DNA of 48,134 nucleotides from the IMG/VR virus record IMGVR_UViG_3300036850_000163, positions 1-48,134 of that record; one strand, given 5' to 3'. This DNA comes from a virus. Below are positions 7,891 to 14,471 of the stretch, in pieces; positions within the stretch are counted from its first letter, which is position 1; every line of letters starts with the position of its first letter. Below the pieces are notes generated by a model. That model was given only the letters and a program-made list of their open reading frames with translations. It was not told the DNA's origin and made no database searches. A program made the position numbers and the translations under genes.

Positions 7891-8114
7891 TGGTGACCGC
7901 CGCTTTCAAGAACCCGGCTCCCCCCGTCATTGTTGAGATGACGGCAACCGAGGCCCTCCTCCTGCGCCAATTCTTTGGGACCCTCTCGAGGAGTAGCGTC
8001 CGGGCCAGCATCGGGAACCGTGGCTATGACGCCGAGGCGATTCACGGGGTGACCGGCGCGGTCTACAATGCCCTCAAGGCGTTGAACCTGACGGACCCCG
8101 ACGCCGACGTCTGA
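7890..8114 (+). CDS. Hypothetical protein, 74 aa
   Basis: Not recognised. Coupled at both ends (TGATG junctions). Contains TATEALLLRQFFGTLS and a C-terminal helix; soluble. Context is the nucleotide and exonuclease operon. Confidence 0.7.
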   Translation: MVTAAFKNPAPPVIVEMTATEALLLRQFFGTLSRSSVRASIGNRGYDAEAIHGVTGAVYNALKALNLTDPDADV

Positions 8115-8257
8115 TGCCGGTCTACGTGTTCCGCTGCCCGGCGGGGTGCGGTAGCCTAGAGACAGAGGACCGGGCCCCCGGGCCCTGCCCAACGTGCGGC
8201 GCCGAGATGCGTCGGGACTGGAGTACCGTGAAGATCCTGCGAGGTTGGGCGCGATGA
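8114..8257 (+). CDS. FmdB-like zinc ribbon, 47 aa
   Basis: Begins MPVYVFRCPAGCG and later has CPTCGAEM, the two-knuckle pattern of small FmdB/zinc-ribbon proteins. ATGA overlap with the following exonuclease gene. Too short to appear in many gene calls; starts and ends coincide exactly with its neighbours. Confidence 0.7.
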   Translation: MPVYVFRCPAGCGSLETEDRAPGPCPTCGAEMRRDWSTVKILRGWAR

Positions 8258-9018
8258 AGATCCTCTTCCTCGACATCGAGACCACGCCCCACACCGTCTA
8301 CACGTTCGGCCTCTTCAACCAGAACATTGGCGTCGAGCAGATCATCGAGCCGTCCCGGGTCCAGTGCTTCGCCGCCCGGTGGCTCGGCGCCAGCAAGATG
8401 CAGTTCTACTCGGAGTGGGGGGCGGACGGGAAGCCGGACGAGGCCCAGCATCACGAGATGGTCGCGGCCATGCACGCCCTCCTCGACGAGGCGGACGCCG
8501 TGGTCCATTGGAACGGGGCGTCGTTCGACATCCCCCACCTGAACCGGGAGTTCATCGAGGCGGGCCTCTGGCCGCCGTCCCCGTTCAAGCAGATCGACCT
8601 GCTCCTCGCCACCCGGAAGAACTTCCAGTTCGCCTCCAACAAGCTGGCCCACGTCTCCACCCGCCTCGGCACCCGGGGGAAGATGGAGCACGAGGGCTTC
8701 CCGCTGTGGCGCAAGTGCCTCGACGGCGACCAGGAGGCGCAGGCCCGGATGCGGAAGTACAACCGGCGCGACGTCGACCTCTTGGTCGACCTCTACTACG
8801 GGCTGCTTCCCTGGCTCTCGGCGCACCCGAACCGGCAGCTCTACGACGGGCTGACGGCGGACGCTTGCGGGACGTGCGGGTCGGTGAACATGATGAAGCG
8901 GGGCTGGGCCTACACGGACCAGGGCCGATACCAGCGCTACCACTGCCAGACCTGCGGGGCGTACTTCCGCTCCACCCACCGCGACTTCGGCGTCAGTACC
9001 CGGCCGGCGGTACGGTGA
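8254..9018 (+). CDS. RNase H-like 3'-5' exonuclease with C-terminal zinc ribbon
   Basis: 254 aa. LFLDIETTP at residues 4-12 is Exo I (D-x-E), VVHWNGASFDIPHL is Exo II, and KYNRRDVDLLVDLY is Exo III, the pattern of the predicted PolB-like 3'-5' exonuclease family. A C-terminal zinc ribbon follows (CGTCG ... CQTCG), which could bind nucleic acid. Likely DNA repair or recombination; separate from the exonuclease domain already present in the polymerase. Confidence 0.85.
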   Translation: MKILFLDIETTPHTVYTFGLFNQNIGVEQIIEPSRVQCFAARWLGASKMQFYSEWGADGKPDEAQHHEMVAAMHALLDEADAVVHWNGASFDIPHLNREFIEAGLWPPSPFKQIDLLLATRKNFQFASNKLAHVSTRLGTRGKMEHEGFPLWRKCLDGDQEAQARMRKYNRRDVDLLVDLYYGLLPWLSAHPNRQLYDGLTADACGTCGSVNMMKRGWAYTDQGRYQRYHCQTCGAYFRSTHRDFGVSTRPAVR

Positions 9019-9164
9019 TCCCGCACGGCCGGGTCCGGCACCTCGTCCCGCTGATCGAGCTGGGGCAGCGGGTGATGCGGGACATGACGCGGGAGAACAT
9101 GGGCGGCCGGAACTACCGGGCGTTCGTGATCGCCATCCGCACCTACGTGAAGAAGGAGAGGTAG
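9015..9164 (+). CDS. Hypothetical basic protein, 49 aa
   Basis: GTG overlapping the exonuclease stop (GTGA). Sequence is basic (RVRHLVPLIELGQRVM, YVKKER end). No motif recognised. Confidence 0.65.
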   Translation: MIPHGRVRHLVPLIELGQRVMRDMTRENMGGRNYRAFVIAIRTYVKKER

Positions 9165-9165
9165 C

Positions 9166-9387
9166 GTGAACGTTCTATTCACACTGGAGGCGCCGGGCGT
9201 GCCGGGGGCCGGGTCCTATTTTCAGATCCTCCTCGATCCGGAGTTCCTGGAGCGGGCGACGCCCCTGGAGCTGCACCGGGCCATCCGTATGGAGGCCCGC
9301 GGTACGCTGCGGGACATGGAGCCGCACGTCGTAATGGCCCTCTACCGGGCGCTGGAAGAGGGCGCCGACTGGACGGTGACCCCGTGA
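9166..9387 (+). CDS. Hypothetical protein, 73 aa
   Basis: GTG start one base after the previous stop; its TGA overlaps the amidase GTG. Contains FLERATPLELHRAIRMEARGTL and a mixed alpha/beta appearance. Unknown. Tight coupling to the endolysin gene is the only context clue. Confidence 0.68.
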   Translation: MNVLFTLEAPGVPGAGSYFQILLDPEFLERATPLELHRAIRMEARGTLRDMEPHVVMALYRALEEGADWTVTP

Positions 9388-10085
9388 AGCTGGTTCGCTA
9401 TGAGGACTGGGCCCGGCCCGGCCTCCCCCACCCCGGCACCGAGGGCATGTTCCTGCCCGTGGCCAGGGTCTACATCCACCATACCGTCAGCCCGCAGCCC
9501 ATCAACGGCGACGCCGAGGTCATGCTCCTCCGGTCGATCGACGCCGCGCACCGGGCCAAGGGCTGGGCGGGCATCGGCTACTCGTTCATCGTCGGGCCGT
9601 CCGGCACCGTCTACGAGGGCCGCGGCCAGCGGGTCGGCGCCCACACCGAGGGCAAGAACTACACGTCCTTCGGGGTCGCCTTCCTCGGCACCTTCCTCGT
9701 CTCGATCCCGCAGTCGACGGCCATGGTTGCCGCCGCTGAACTCTTGGCCCACCTCCAGGCGGCCGGCGTCCTGCAGGCCGGCTATAAGGTGGGCGGCCAC
9801 CGAGATGTGAAGGCCACGGCCTGCCCCGGCGACGGCCTGTATCGTCAGCTACCCGAACTCGCCCGCCTGGCGACGTCGATCATCCCGCCCGCCCCTCCCA
9901 CGAATGGAGATCCCGTGCCCGACCCCGTTGTTCCTGCCCCTATGCCCGATTACCCTAGCAACGCCGCGCCCGTCGGCATCGCCGGCACCGGCTCCCCGAA
10001 TGGGTACTGGATCCTGGCCGCCGACGGGGGCGTCTTCTCGTTCGGCGACGCCCAGTACAAGGGCCGCGTCCACGTAACCGTCTGA
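9384..10085 (+). CDS. N-acetylmuramoyl-L-alanine amidase endolysin (PGRP type)
   Basis: 233 aa. The catalytic domain (about 25-160) is of the Amidase_2/PGRP family: zinc ligands in YIHHTV (about 30-35) and GHRDVKATACPGD (about 138-150), with GIGYSFIVGPSGTVYEGRG between. It cleaves the sugar-peptide amide bond of the cell wall. A Pro-rich linker follows, and then a single copy of the GYWILAADGGVFSFGDA-type repeat at the C-terminus, a module I know from secreted proteins of high-GC Gram-positive bacteria, probably for cell-surface binding. No signal peptide, so it needs a holin. Confidence 0.9.
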   Translation: MKLVRYEDWARPGLPHPGTEGMFLPVARVYIHHTVSPQPINGDAEVMLLRSIDAAHRAKGWAGIGYSFIVGPSGTVYEGRGQRVGAHTEGKNYTSFGVAFLGTFLVSIPQSTAMVAAAELLAHLQAAGVLQAGYKVGGHRDVKATACPGDGLYRQLPELARLATSIIPPAPPTNGDPVPDPVVPAPMPDYPSNAAPVGIAGTGSPNGYWILAADGGVFSFGDAQYKGRVHVTV

Positions 10086-10309
10086 TGGTGATGCCGGGCT
10101 GGGCGCGTGCGGCGGCAGCGGTGTCGCCCATCATCGAGCAGCCCCCCATCTACGGCCTCTGCTACCTTCGGGTCCTGCACCAGACCGCTTCCGGTCCGAC
10201 ATGGAAGCAGTGCGGGGCCCGGTCGCGGGGCCGGACGGTTCTCGGCTATCCCCTGTGCGATGAGTGCTGGGACCAGATAGCGCTTGACAACGACTCGGAT
10301 TCCAGGTAG
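10085..10309 (+). CDS. Hypothetical protein with two Cys pairs, 74 aa
   Basis: Coupled to the amidase stop (TGATG). Cysteines at LCYL, QCGAR and LCDECW may form a zinc site. The end of this gene contains the promoter of the SSB-like gene. Not recognised otherwise. Confidence 0.7.
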   Translation: MVMPGWARAAAAVSPIIEQPPIYGLCYLRVLHQTASGPTWKQCGARSRGRTVLGYPLCDECWDQIALDNDSDSR

Positions 10310-10312
10310 CCT
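10284..10312 (+). promoter_or_regulatory. Promoter TTGACA-N17-TAGCCT
   Basis: Perfect -35 TTGACA at 10284-10289, a 17-base spacer and TAGCCT at 10307-10312. The start near 10319 gives a leader of about 46 bases ending in CAAGGAGG before ATG 10365. One of the clearest promoters in the genome. Confidence 0.75.
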
Positions 10313-10364
10313 GGATCTATCACCACAACGGGGCTCCGGCCCCACGAAGGCCAAGGAGGCCGCA

Positions 10365-10727
10365 ATGGCAGCAGATGTCAGCTACGGTGAGTACGTCGCC
10401 GCCCCCGGTGGCGACTTCGCCCGAACCATCGACTGGGACGAAGAGCCCGAGTTCGAAGGCGTCTACGAGGGTGCCGTCACCCGCTTCATCAAGGGCGAGA
10501 ACCGCACCATCCAGACCTTCCGAGCCCTCCCCGGCGCCGTCCCCGAGGACGAGGACGACCGGGCCGAGGCCTGGGGGACCGCCATCCTCGACGCCCGCCT
10601 CAAGAACGTGGCCGTCGGCAACCGGGTGAAGATCACCTACCTCGGGAAGAACGCCCCGACCAAGCGCGGCGTCCTGGCCCACAACTTCGACGTCCTGCAC
10701 GCCGCTCCTGTCGGGGAGGAGGCCTGA
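10365..10727 (+). CDS. Single-stranded DNA-binding-like protein
   Basis: 120 aa, own promoter and a strong AAGGAGG. The core PEFEGVYEGAVTRFI, AWGTAILDARL, VGNRVKITYLGKN and NFDVL fits the beta-rich OB-like proteins annotated as SSB in many phages, and it has an acidic region and acidic end (EEA). A separate strong promoter suits a stoichiometric DNA-binding protein. It precedes the Cas4/RecB-like nuclease. The assignment is by pattern only. Confidence 0.6.
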   Translation: MAADVSYGEYVAAPGGDFARTIDWDEEPEFEGVYEGAVTRFIKGENRTIQTFRALPGAVPEDEDDRAEAWGTAILDARLKNVAVGNRVKITYLGKNAPTKRGVLAHNFDVLHAAPVGEEA

Positions 10728-10957
10728 TGGGGGCGCCGAAGATGGCGACGGTCGTAACCATGGTCATGAAGGACCGTCGCAACTACTCGGCCGAGGGGGT
10801 CCTGGTGCCGCTCACGTACGTCTTCTCCGACGACGCTGCCCTGCGGGACAACCGTAACGATGTGGACGGCGACCTGGCCGGCGCGATCCTGGAGTTCGCC
10901 TCCGGGGTCGTGGACGGCGAAGAGTTCAACGTCAAGGTCCGCCGCAAGGCCGTCTGA
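10727..10957 (+). CDS. Hypothetical protein, 76 aa
   Basis: Coupled on both sides (TGATG). Beta-rich look (ATVVTMVMKDRRNYSAEG, EEFNVKVRRK). No family recognised; context suggests a partner of the SSB-like or nuclease protein. Confidence 0.7.
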   Translation: MGAPKMATVVTMVMKDRRNYSAEGVLVPLTYVFSDDAALRDNRNDVDGDLAGAILEFASGVVDGEEFNVKVRRKAV

Positions 10958-11871
10958 TGCGGGTCAACGCACCCGACGCTGCCCCGGTCGCCATCAGCGC
11001 GGCCGGGGCATCGGCACATCTGGTCCTCTCCCCATCCCAGCTCTCCATGGTCACGGAGTGCGAGATGAAGTGGGCCTTCGACCGCGATCGGCCCCGGGAT
11101 GAGGAGACGGGCCACCGGATCCGCACCATCGCCCCCGGCGCCGGCCTCAGCCTCGGCACCGCCGTCCACACCCTCTTGGCCCCCCGCTGGCGCGGCGAGG
11201 ACTGGCGGGCCCTCATCCCCGAGGCCGCCGTCCGGGCCATCCCCACATGGACGCCGGAGTGGAACCTGCCCGACGTCGTGGCCAAGGCCGTGCGCTTGGT
11301 CGAGCGCCACGAGGCCGCCTTCCCGGTCCTCCCCATGACGGTGGCCACCGAGTGGCAGTTCAAGCTGCCCCACCCCCGGGACCGGCACCTGGAGATCACC
11401 GGCTACCAGGACGGCCTCGTGCTGGTGGGCAGTGGCGACGAACCGCCGGAGTCCTGGCACCAAGGTCTCTGGATCCGGGAGACGAAGACGATGGGGCGCC
11501 TGGACCGGCTGCAGTGGCTCCCCTACGACCCGCAGGTGGCCACATACATGTGGGCTGCCCGGGCCCAGGGGTTCGACATCCGGGGCGTGCTCTACGACGC
11601 CATCTACACCAAGGAGTGGGTGTCGGAGCGCGACCCCGCGGAGTCCTTCCCCCGGCAGTGGCTCCCCTACAACCAGGCGGCCGTGGACGGCGTCCTCATC
11701 GCCTACGAGCGGGCCGCCTCCCGGATCCGATCCCTCCAGTACGGCCAGGAGCCGCGGGTCACGGGCCCAGCCCACCAGCCGGTGCGTAACGCCGGCCGCG
11801 CCTGCCTCTACTGCGACTACGTCGGCCCCTGCCACGGGGGAACCGGGCTGATGGCCGAGGAGCCGGGCTGA
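10957..11871 (+). CDS. PD-(D/E)XK nuclease, Cas4/RecB-like
   Basis: 304 aa. It starts with LSPSQLSMVTECEMKWAF, typical of Cas4/AddB-type nucleases, then GTAVHTLL, EITGYQDGLV with the catalytic Asp, and IRETKTM as the E-x-K. DPQVATYMWAA supplies the Q-Y motif. Cys in the first motif together with CLYCDYVGPC near the C-terminus could ligate an Fe-S cluster as in Cas4. It is a probable phage recombination or end-processing exonuclease working with the SSB-like protein. No CRISPR array is nearby. Confidence 0.85.
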   Translation: MRVNAPDAAPVAISAAGASAHLVLSPSQLSMVTECEMKWAFDRDRPRDEETGHRIRTIAPGAGLSLGTAVHTLLAPRWRGEDWRALIPEAAVRAIPTWTPEWNLPDVVAKAVRLVERHEAAFPVLPMTVATEWQFKLPHPRDRHLEITGYQDGLVLVGSGDEPPESWHQGLWIRETKTMGRLDRLQWLPYDPQVATYMWAARAQGFDIRGVLYDAIYTKEWVSERDPAESFPRQWLPYNQAAVDGVLIAYERAASRIRSLQYGQEPRVTGPAHQPVRNAGRACLYCDYVGPCHGGTGLMAEEPG

Positions 11872-12062
11872 TGGCCGCCACCTGCCCCGACGGCCTCTAC
11901 CGGGGGTGTGACTTCATGGGCTGCGAGGGGATGCTCCGGATCTGCCCGACCTTCCCGTGCTGCCCGCACCCCGCCCCGACGGCCACGGATTGCCACCAGA
12001 TCGCTCACATGGCCGCCTCCCGCGTCGCGGGGGCTCAGGGGTACCCGGATAGGGGTTCGTGA
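11871..12062 (+). CDS. Cys-rich small protein, 63 aa
   Basis: Coupled to the nuclease stop. Seven or more Cys including GCDFMGCEG and CPTFPCCPH suggest metal binding or disulphides. Unknown function. Its stop lies four bases before the WhiB-like gene start. Confidence 0.65.
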   Translation: MAATCPDGLYRGCDFMGCEGMLRICPTFPCCPHPAPTATDCHQIAHMAASRVAGAQGYPDRGS

Positions 12063-12066
12063 CCCC

Positions 12067-12654
12067 GTGGGCTCCTGGCGGGACCGTGCGGCCTGCAGGG
12101 GGCTCCCAACCGACCCCTGGTTCGATTGCGTCGAGGACCCGGAGACTGGGGAGCGGGAGGTCGACGACGCCGGCCTGGCCCTATGCCGCCGGACCTGTGC
12201 CGTTTGCCCGGTTCGCGTAGAGTGCTTCACGGAGGTCATGGCGGAGGAGGGGAACGCCATCGAGGAGCGCCGGCACGGGGTGTGGGCGGGGACCACCCCC
12301 GAGCAGCGGGCGTCCCTCTACCGCCGGTTTGCGGTGGCTTGTCCCGAGTGCCGGGAGGTCTTCGACCCCGCGGCCTCGATCAACGGCCTGCTCGTGTGCG
12401 AGTGCGGGGAGCAGGTCATGTGGAGTGTGGACGACCGGGGCGATCAGTGGCTCGACCGGCACAGCTCCCTGGCTGCCCGAGTGGGGCGCTGGCTGCAGGA
12501 CTACACAGAACCTGGGGAGCGGGTGCCGTCACCGACCGCCCTGGCGCGCACCTTGGTCGTCCGGAAGGATGACGTGATTCGGGTGTACCGGGCTGCGGTT
12601 CGGGATGGGATGCTGCGGGCGGGTCCGGGGCGGGGCGTCTACTACCGGGTGTAG
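12067..12654 (+). CDS. WhiB-family regulator fused to zinc ribbon and winged helix
   Basis: 195 aa from GTG 12067. Residues 1-80 are a WhiB domain: Cys10, then CAVC-x5-C (Cys44, 47, 53) to hold a [4Fe-4S] cluster, and the GVWAG turn at 71-75. A zinc-ribbon-like segment follows (CPEC at about 92, CECG at about 111). The last 55 residues look like a winged helix (SPTALARTLVVRKDDVIRVYRAAV, then a GRGVYYRV wing). WhiB proteins act with the principal sigma factor in actinobacteria. The start could be elsewhere in the open frame, but this GTG puts Cys10 where it should be. It is the last rightward gene. Confidence 0.85.
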   Translation: MGSWRDRAACRGLPTDPWFDCVEDPETGEREVDDAGLALCRRTCAVCPVRVECFTEVMAEEGNAIEERRHGVWAGTTPEQRASLYRRFAVACPECREVFDPAASINGLLVCECGEQVMWSVDDRGDQWLDRHSSLAARVGRWLQDYTEPGERVPSPTALARTLVVRKDDVIRVYRAAVRDGMLRAGPGRGVYYRV

Positions 12655-12668
12655 GCGGCTGTAGGGGG

Positions 12669-13037
12669 TCAGGGGGCTGGGGGAGGGCCGTGGCGCTCGA
12701 CCGTGCAGTTCGCGAAGAAGGCCTCGCGCTCTGGGCGGGTCGGGAGGCCGGGGGCGGCGAGGGCCGTCTCGGTTGCGCAGAAGGCGGCGTCGAGGAGTTC
12801 CTGAGTGCGCTTGATCCGGTTCTCCTCGGACAGCTTGGAGCACCGGGTGCCGGGCGTCGTGCACTCCTCGATCAGGTCCAGGGACTTCTGTGTGCGCCCG
12901 ATGTGCTGGATGGCGATCGTCTGCGTGACGGAGAAGACGGTCAGGACCACGAACATGACGGGGACCAAGATCCGGTTCCAGGTCCAGGCGGCGAGGGGGC
13001 GAGGGCGAGGGATCACGGGGCGAGGGCTGGGGTTCAC
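12669..13037 (-). CDS. Membrane-anchored protein, 122 aa (end of late block)
   Basis: GTG start at 13037 overlapping the upstream stop (GTGA). Basic Pro-rich head, one membrane helix (ILVPVMFVVLTVFSVTQTIAI, about 23-43), then a charged periplasm-type helix with paired Cys (EECTTPGTRCSK). The layout fits a spanin-like or holin-accessory protein, but host-type envelope details are unknown. It faces the convergent WhiB gene across 14 bases. Confidence 0.7.
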   Translation of the reverse strand: MNPSPRPVIPRPRPLAAWTWNRILVPVMFVVLTVFSVTQTIAIQHIGRTQKSLDLIEECTTPGTRCSKLSEENRIKRTQELLDAAFCATETALAAPGLPTRPEREAFFANCTVERHGPPPAP

Positions 13038-13204
13038 GGTCCCTTCCTGAGCTGGTTGGTGATGAGGGCCCCGATGACCAGGGTCGGGACGCCGTGGATA
13101 GCGGCCGGCGGGTTGTAGCCGGCGCTGGCCGCGTCCCAGATCATGAGCACCGCCCACACGGCGGAGAACAAGAACGCCAGGGACGCCGTGACACGGGGGT
13201 CCAC
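13034..13204 (-). CDS. Two-helix membrane protein, 56 aa (holin candidate)
   Basis: GTG at 13204 follows directly on the TAA of the previous small gene. Two hydrophobic stretches (LAFLFSAVWAVLMIWDAA and PTLVIGALIT) with a basic end RKGP: a class II holin-like layout. Coupled to the next gene. Assignment by topology only. Confidence 0.6.
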   Translation of the reverse strand: MDPRVTASLAFLFSAVWAVLMIWDAASAGYNPPAAIHGVPTLVIGALITNQLRKGP

Positions 13205-13285
13205 TTATCCACGGACACGCAGTAGGATGCCCAGGGTGCCTAGGATCAGGCCGGCGACGCTCCAGAGCAGGGGCTCAAGCATCAT
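13205..13285 (-). CDS. Membrane microprotein, 26 aa
   Basis: ATG at 13285 lies inside the end of the 137-aa gene; the stop TAA touches the next GTG. One hydrophobic helix (LLWSVAGLILGTLGILL) then RVRG. Start and stop both abut neighbours, which supports reality. Unknown role, within the membrane-protein cluster. Confidence 0.55.
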   Translation of the reverse strand: MMLEPLLWSVAGLILGTLGILLRVRG

Positions 13286-13688
13286 GGGTCTCGTCTCGCT
13301 TCTCCAGGGCGCGGGCCAGGGCGGCGTCCAGGGATTCGTTGGTCACGGGCTCCTCGATGAGTTCCAGGCGGTCGGTCGGCTTGAGGCCGGCGCGGTCGAG
13401 GATGTCGCGCAGGGCGGCCAGCTGGACGCGCTCGTCCTTGGCCGCGAGCCCGTGCCCGCCGACACCGGCCAGCTTCTCGACCCCGTAGACCGCGTCGTCC
13501 ACGAGCAGGAGGAACCGGCGGCGGGCGGCCTCGCGCACCTGCGGCGCCGCGCCCCCATGCGTGATGCAGACGTGGTGGCCGACGATGGCCCACGCCTGGC
13601 ACTGCTCGCCGGTACGGGACGAGTGCGCGGTGCAGCGCACCGGCGGCACGATAGCCCGGGAAGTCGGGCTGCGGTCTCCCTTACCCAT
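13275..13688 (-). CDS. Conserved phage protein with C-x(n)-H zinc motif, 137 aa
   Basis: Contains RCTAHSSRTGEQCQAWA and VCITHGGAAPQVREAARR, a short Cys/His domain I recognise from actinophage proteins of unclear role, sometimes near small-terminase genes. The C-terminal LKPTDRLELIE is helical. It lies far from terL, so a small-terminase role is only a possibility. ATG overlaps the previous stop. Confidence 0.65.
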   Translation of the reverse strand: MGKGDRSPTSRAIVPPVRCTAHSSRTGEQCQAWAIVGHHVCITHGGAAPQVREAARRRFLLLVDDAVYGVEKLAGVGGHGLAAKDERVQLAALRDILDRAGLKPTDRLELIEEPVTNESLDAALARALEKRDETHDA

Positions 13689-13842
13689 CTCCCCTCCTTC
13701 GGGGGTCCTTCTTCTTGGCCAGCGCGGTCAGGGATCGGCGCCTCCCGCCGACCTTCCCCCCGTACTCGGCGTCCCAGCGCTTGGCGATCTCGGGGTGGCG
13801 GGCGTGCATGAAGCGGCGCTGTCGGTCCGAGGCGTAGGGCAT
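13681..13842 (-). CDS. Small basic phage protein (SDRQRRFMHARHPEIAKRW type), 53 aa
   Basis: MPYASDRQRRFMHARHPEI is a widespread short phage protein start; the rest is Lys/Arg-rich (GGRRRSLTALAKKKDPRRR). Usually found among virion or lysis genes with unknown function. Start and stop overlap neighbours by 1-8 bases. Confidence 0.7.
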   Translation of the reverse strand: MPYASDRQRRFMHARHPEIAKRWDAEYGGKVGGRRRSLTALAKKKDPRRRGDG

Positions 13843-13991
13843 CAGACGCCTCGATACCCCCCGCCGATCGCCGAGAGCATCTTCCGGCGGCGCGGGGTCT
13901 CGCGCTTACGGGTCGGACGGGACACGCTCTTCCGGCCCAGGTACTTGTCCTTGAGGGCGGCGTTCCCGAGGGAGGTCAGGGTCTGCGGCAC
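13842..13991 (-). CDS. Very basic protein, 49 aa
   Basis: GTG start, coupled to the next ATG (TGATG). About one third Arg/Lys (RKSVSRPTRKRETPRRRK). Could bind DNA or be a virion component; not recognised. Confidence 0.6.
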   Translation of the reverse strand: MPQTLTSLGNAALKDKYLGRKSVSRPTRKRETPRRRKMLSAIGGGYRGV

Positions 13992-14159
13992 TCAGGGCTC
14001 CATCTCCGCGCACTCCAGGCGGTCGAGCTGCGCCTCGGCCTCGTCGGCCCACTCCACCAGGGAGTTGTGGGCCGCGGTCAGGCGCCGGTAGACGCGGAAG
14101 AGGAGAAGGGTGGTGACGAGGCTGATGGTGATGGCGGTGATGGAGAGTACTTCGTTCAT
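13992..14159 (-). CDS. N-anchored membrane protein, 55 aa
   Basis: N-terminal helix (VLSITAITISLVTTLLLF) followed by a charged amphipathic helix (EWADEAEAQLDRLE). ATG overlaps the preceding stop. Spanin-like or holin-regulator topology; function unproven. Confidence 0.65.
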   Translation of the reverse strand: MNEVLSITAITISLVTTLLLFRVYRRLTAAHNSLVEWADEAEAQLDRLECAEMEP

Positions 14160-14356
14160 GCGTCCCCCTCCTTGGCCAGGGGCGTCACCTTGGCGCGAAC
14201 CAGCTCCCCGCCAAACAGGGCCAGGGCGGCGCTGATGAGGCCAAGGATGTCTTCCGCGGGCAGGGTGGGCAGGTAGCGGTTGGCGAGGGCGAGGCCGGCG
14301 ACGAAGAAGGCGTACACCCGCACCGGGTTCTCGCGGAGGTAGGCGGGGAGGGCCAT
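14156..14356 (-). CDS. Putative holin, 66 aa
   Basis: MALPAYLRENPVRVYAFFVA and two hydrophobic segments (VYAFFVAGLALANRYL; LGLISAALALFGGELV) with a charged tail: the same plan as short two-helix membrane proteins called holins in actinophages. The longer open frame upstream is rejected because ATG 14356 overlaps the stop of the microprotein gene (TGATG). Would release the amidase encoded at 9384. Confidence 0.65.
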   Translation of the reverse strand: MALPAYLRENPVRVYAFFVAGLALANRYLPTLPAEDILGLISAALALFGGELVRAKVTPLAKEGDA

Positions 14357-14442
14357 CAGCAGACCTCTGGGAGCAGGGCGGTCAGCACCCAGACGGCGAG
14401 GACGGTCAGGATCACCATGGCGATTGCGCGTTCGATGTTCAT
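14356..14442 (-). CDS. Leaderless membrane microprotein, 28 aa
   Basis: ATG at 14442 is placed five bases after TAGCTT, the leaderless promoter pattern. One helix (AMVILTVLAVWVLTALL). It heads the lysis/membrane cluster and is coupled to the putative holin; it may be a holin partner. Confidence 0.65.
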   Translation of the reverse strand: MNIERAIAMVILTVLAVWVLTALLPEVC

Positions 14443-14455
14443 ACCTCAAGCTATC
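14440..14455 (-). promoter_or_regulatory. Leaderless promoter motif TAGCTT-GA-GGT-ATG
   Basis: On the minus strand, ATAGCTTGAGGTATG. The hexamer ends five bases before ATG, so the first transcribed base would be the A of the start codon. Same pattern as at 20888, 24625, 32452, 35875 and 39019. Drives the membrane-protein cluster. Confidence 0.65.
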
Positions 14456-14471
14456 ACGGGGGGCCGGGACG

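Noticed and set aside
10957-11871. Cas4-like nuclease as part of a CRISPR adaptation system
   Set aside because: No repeats with regular spacers and no Cas1/Cas2 in the window. Phage recombination nucleases share this fold.
12655-12668. Terminator between convergent blocks
   Set aside because: The 14-base gap and nearby sequence show no hairpin that I could support.
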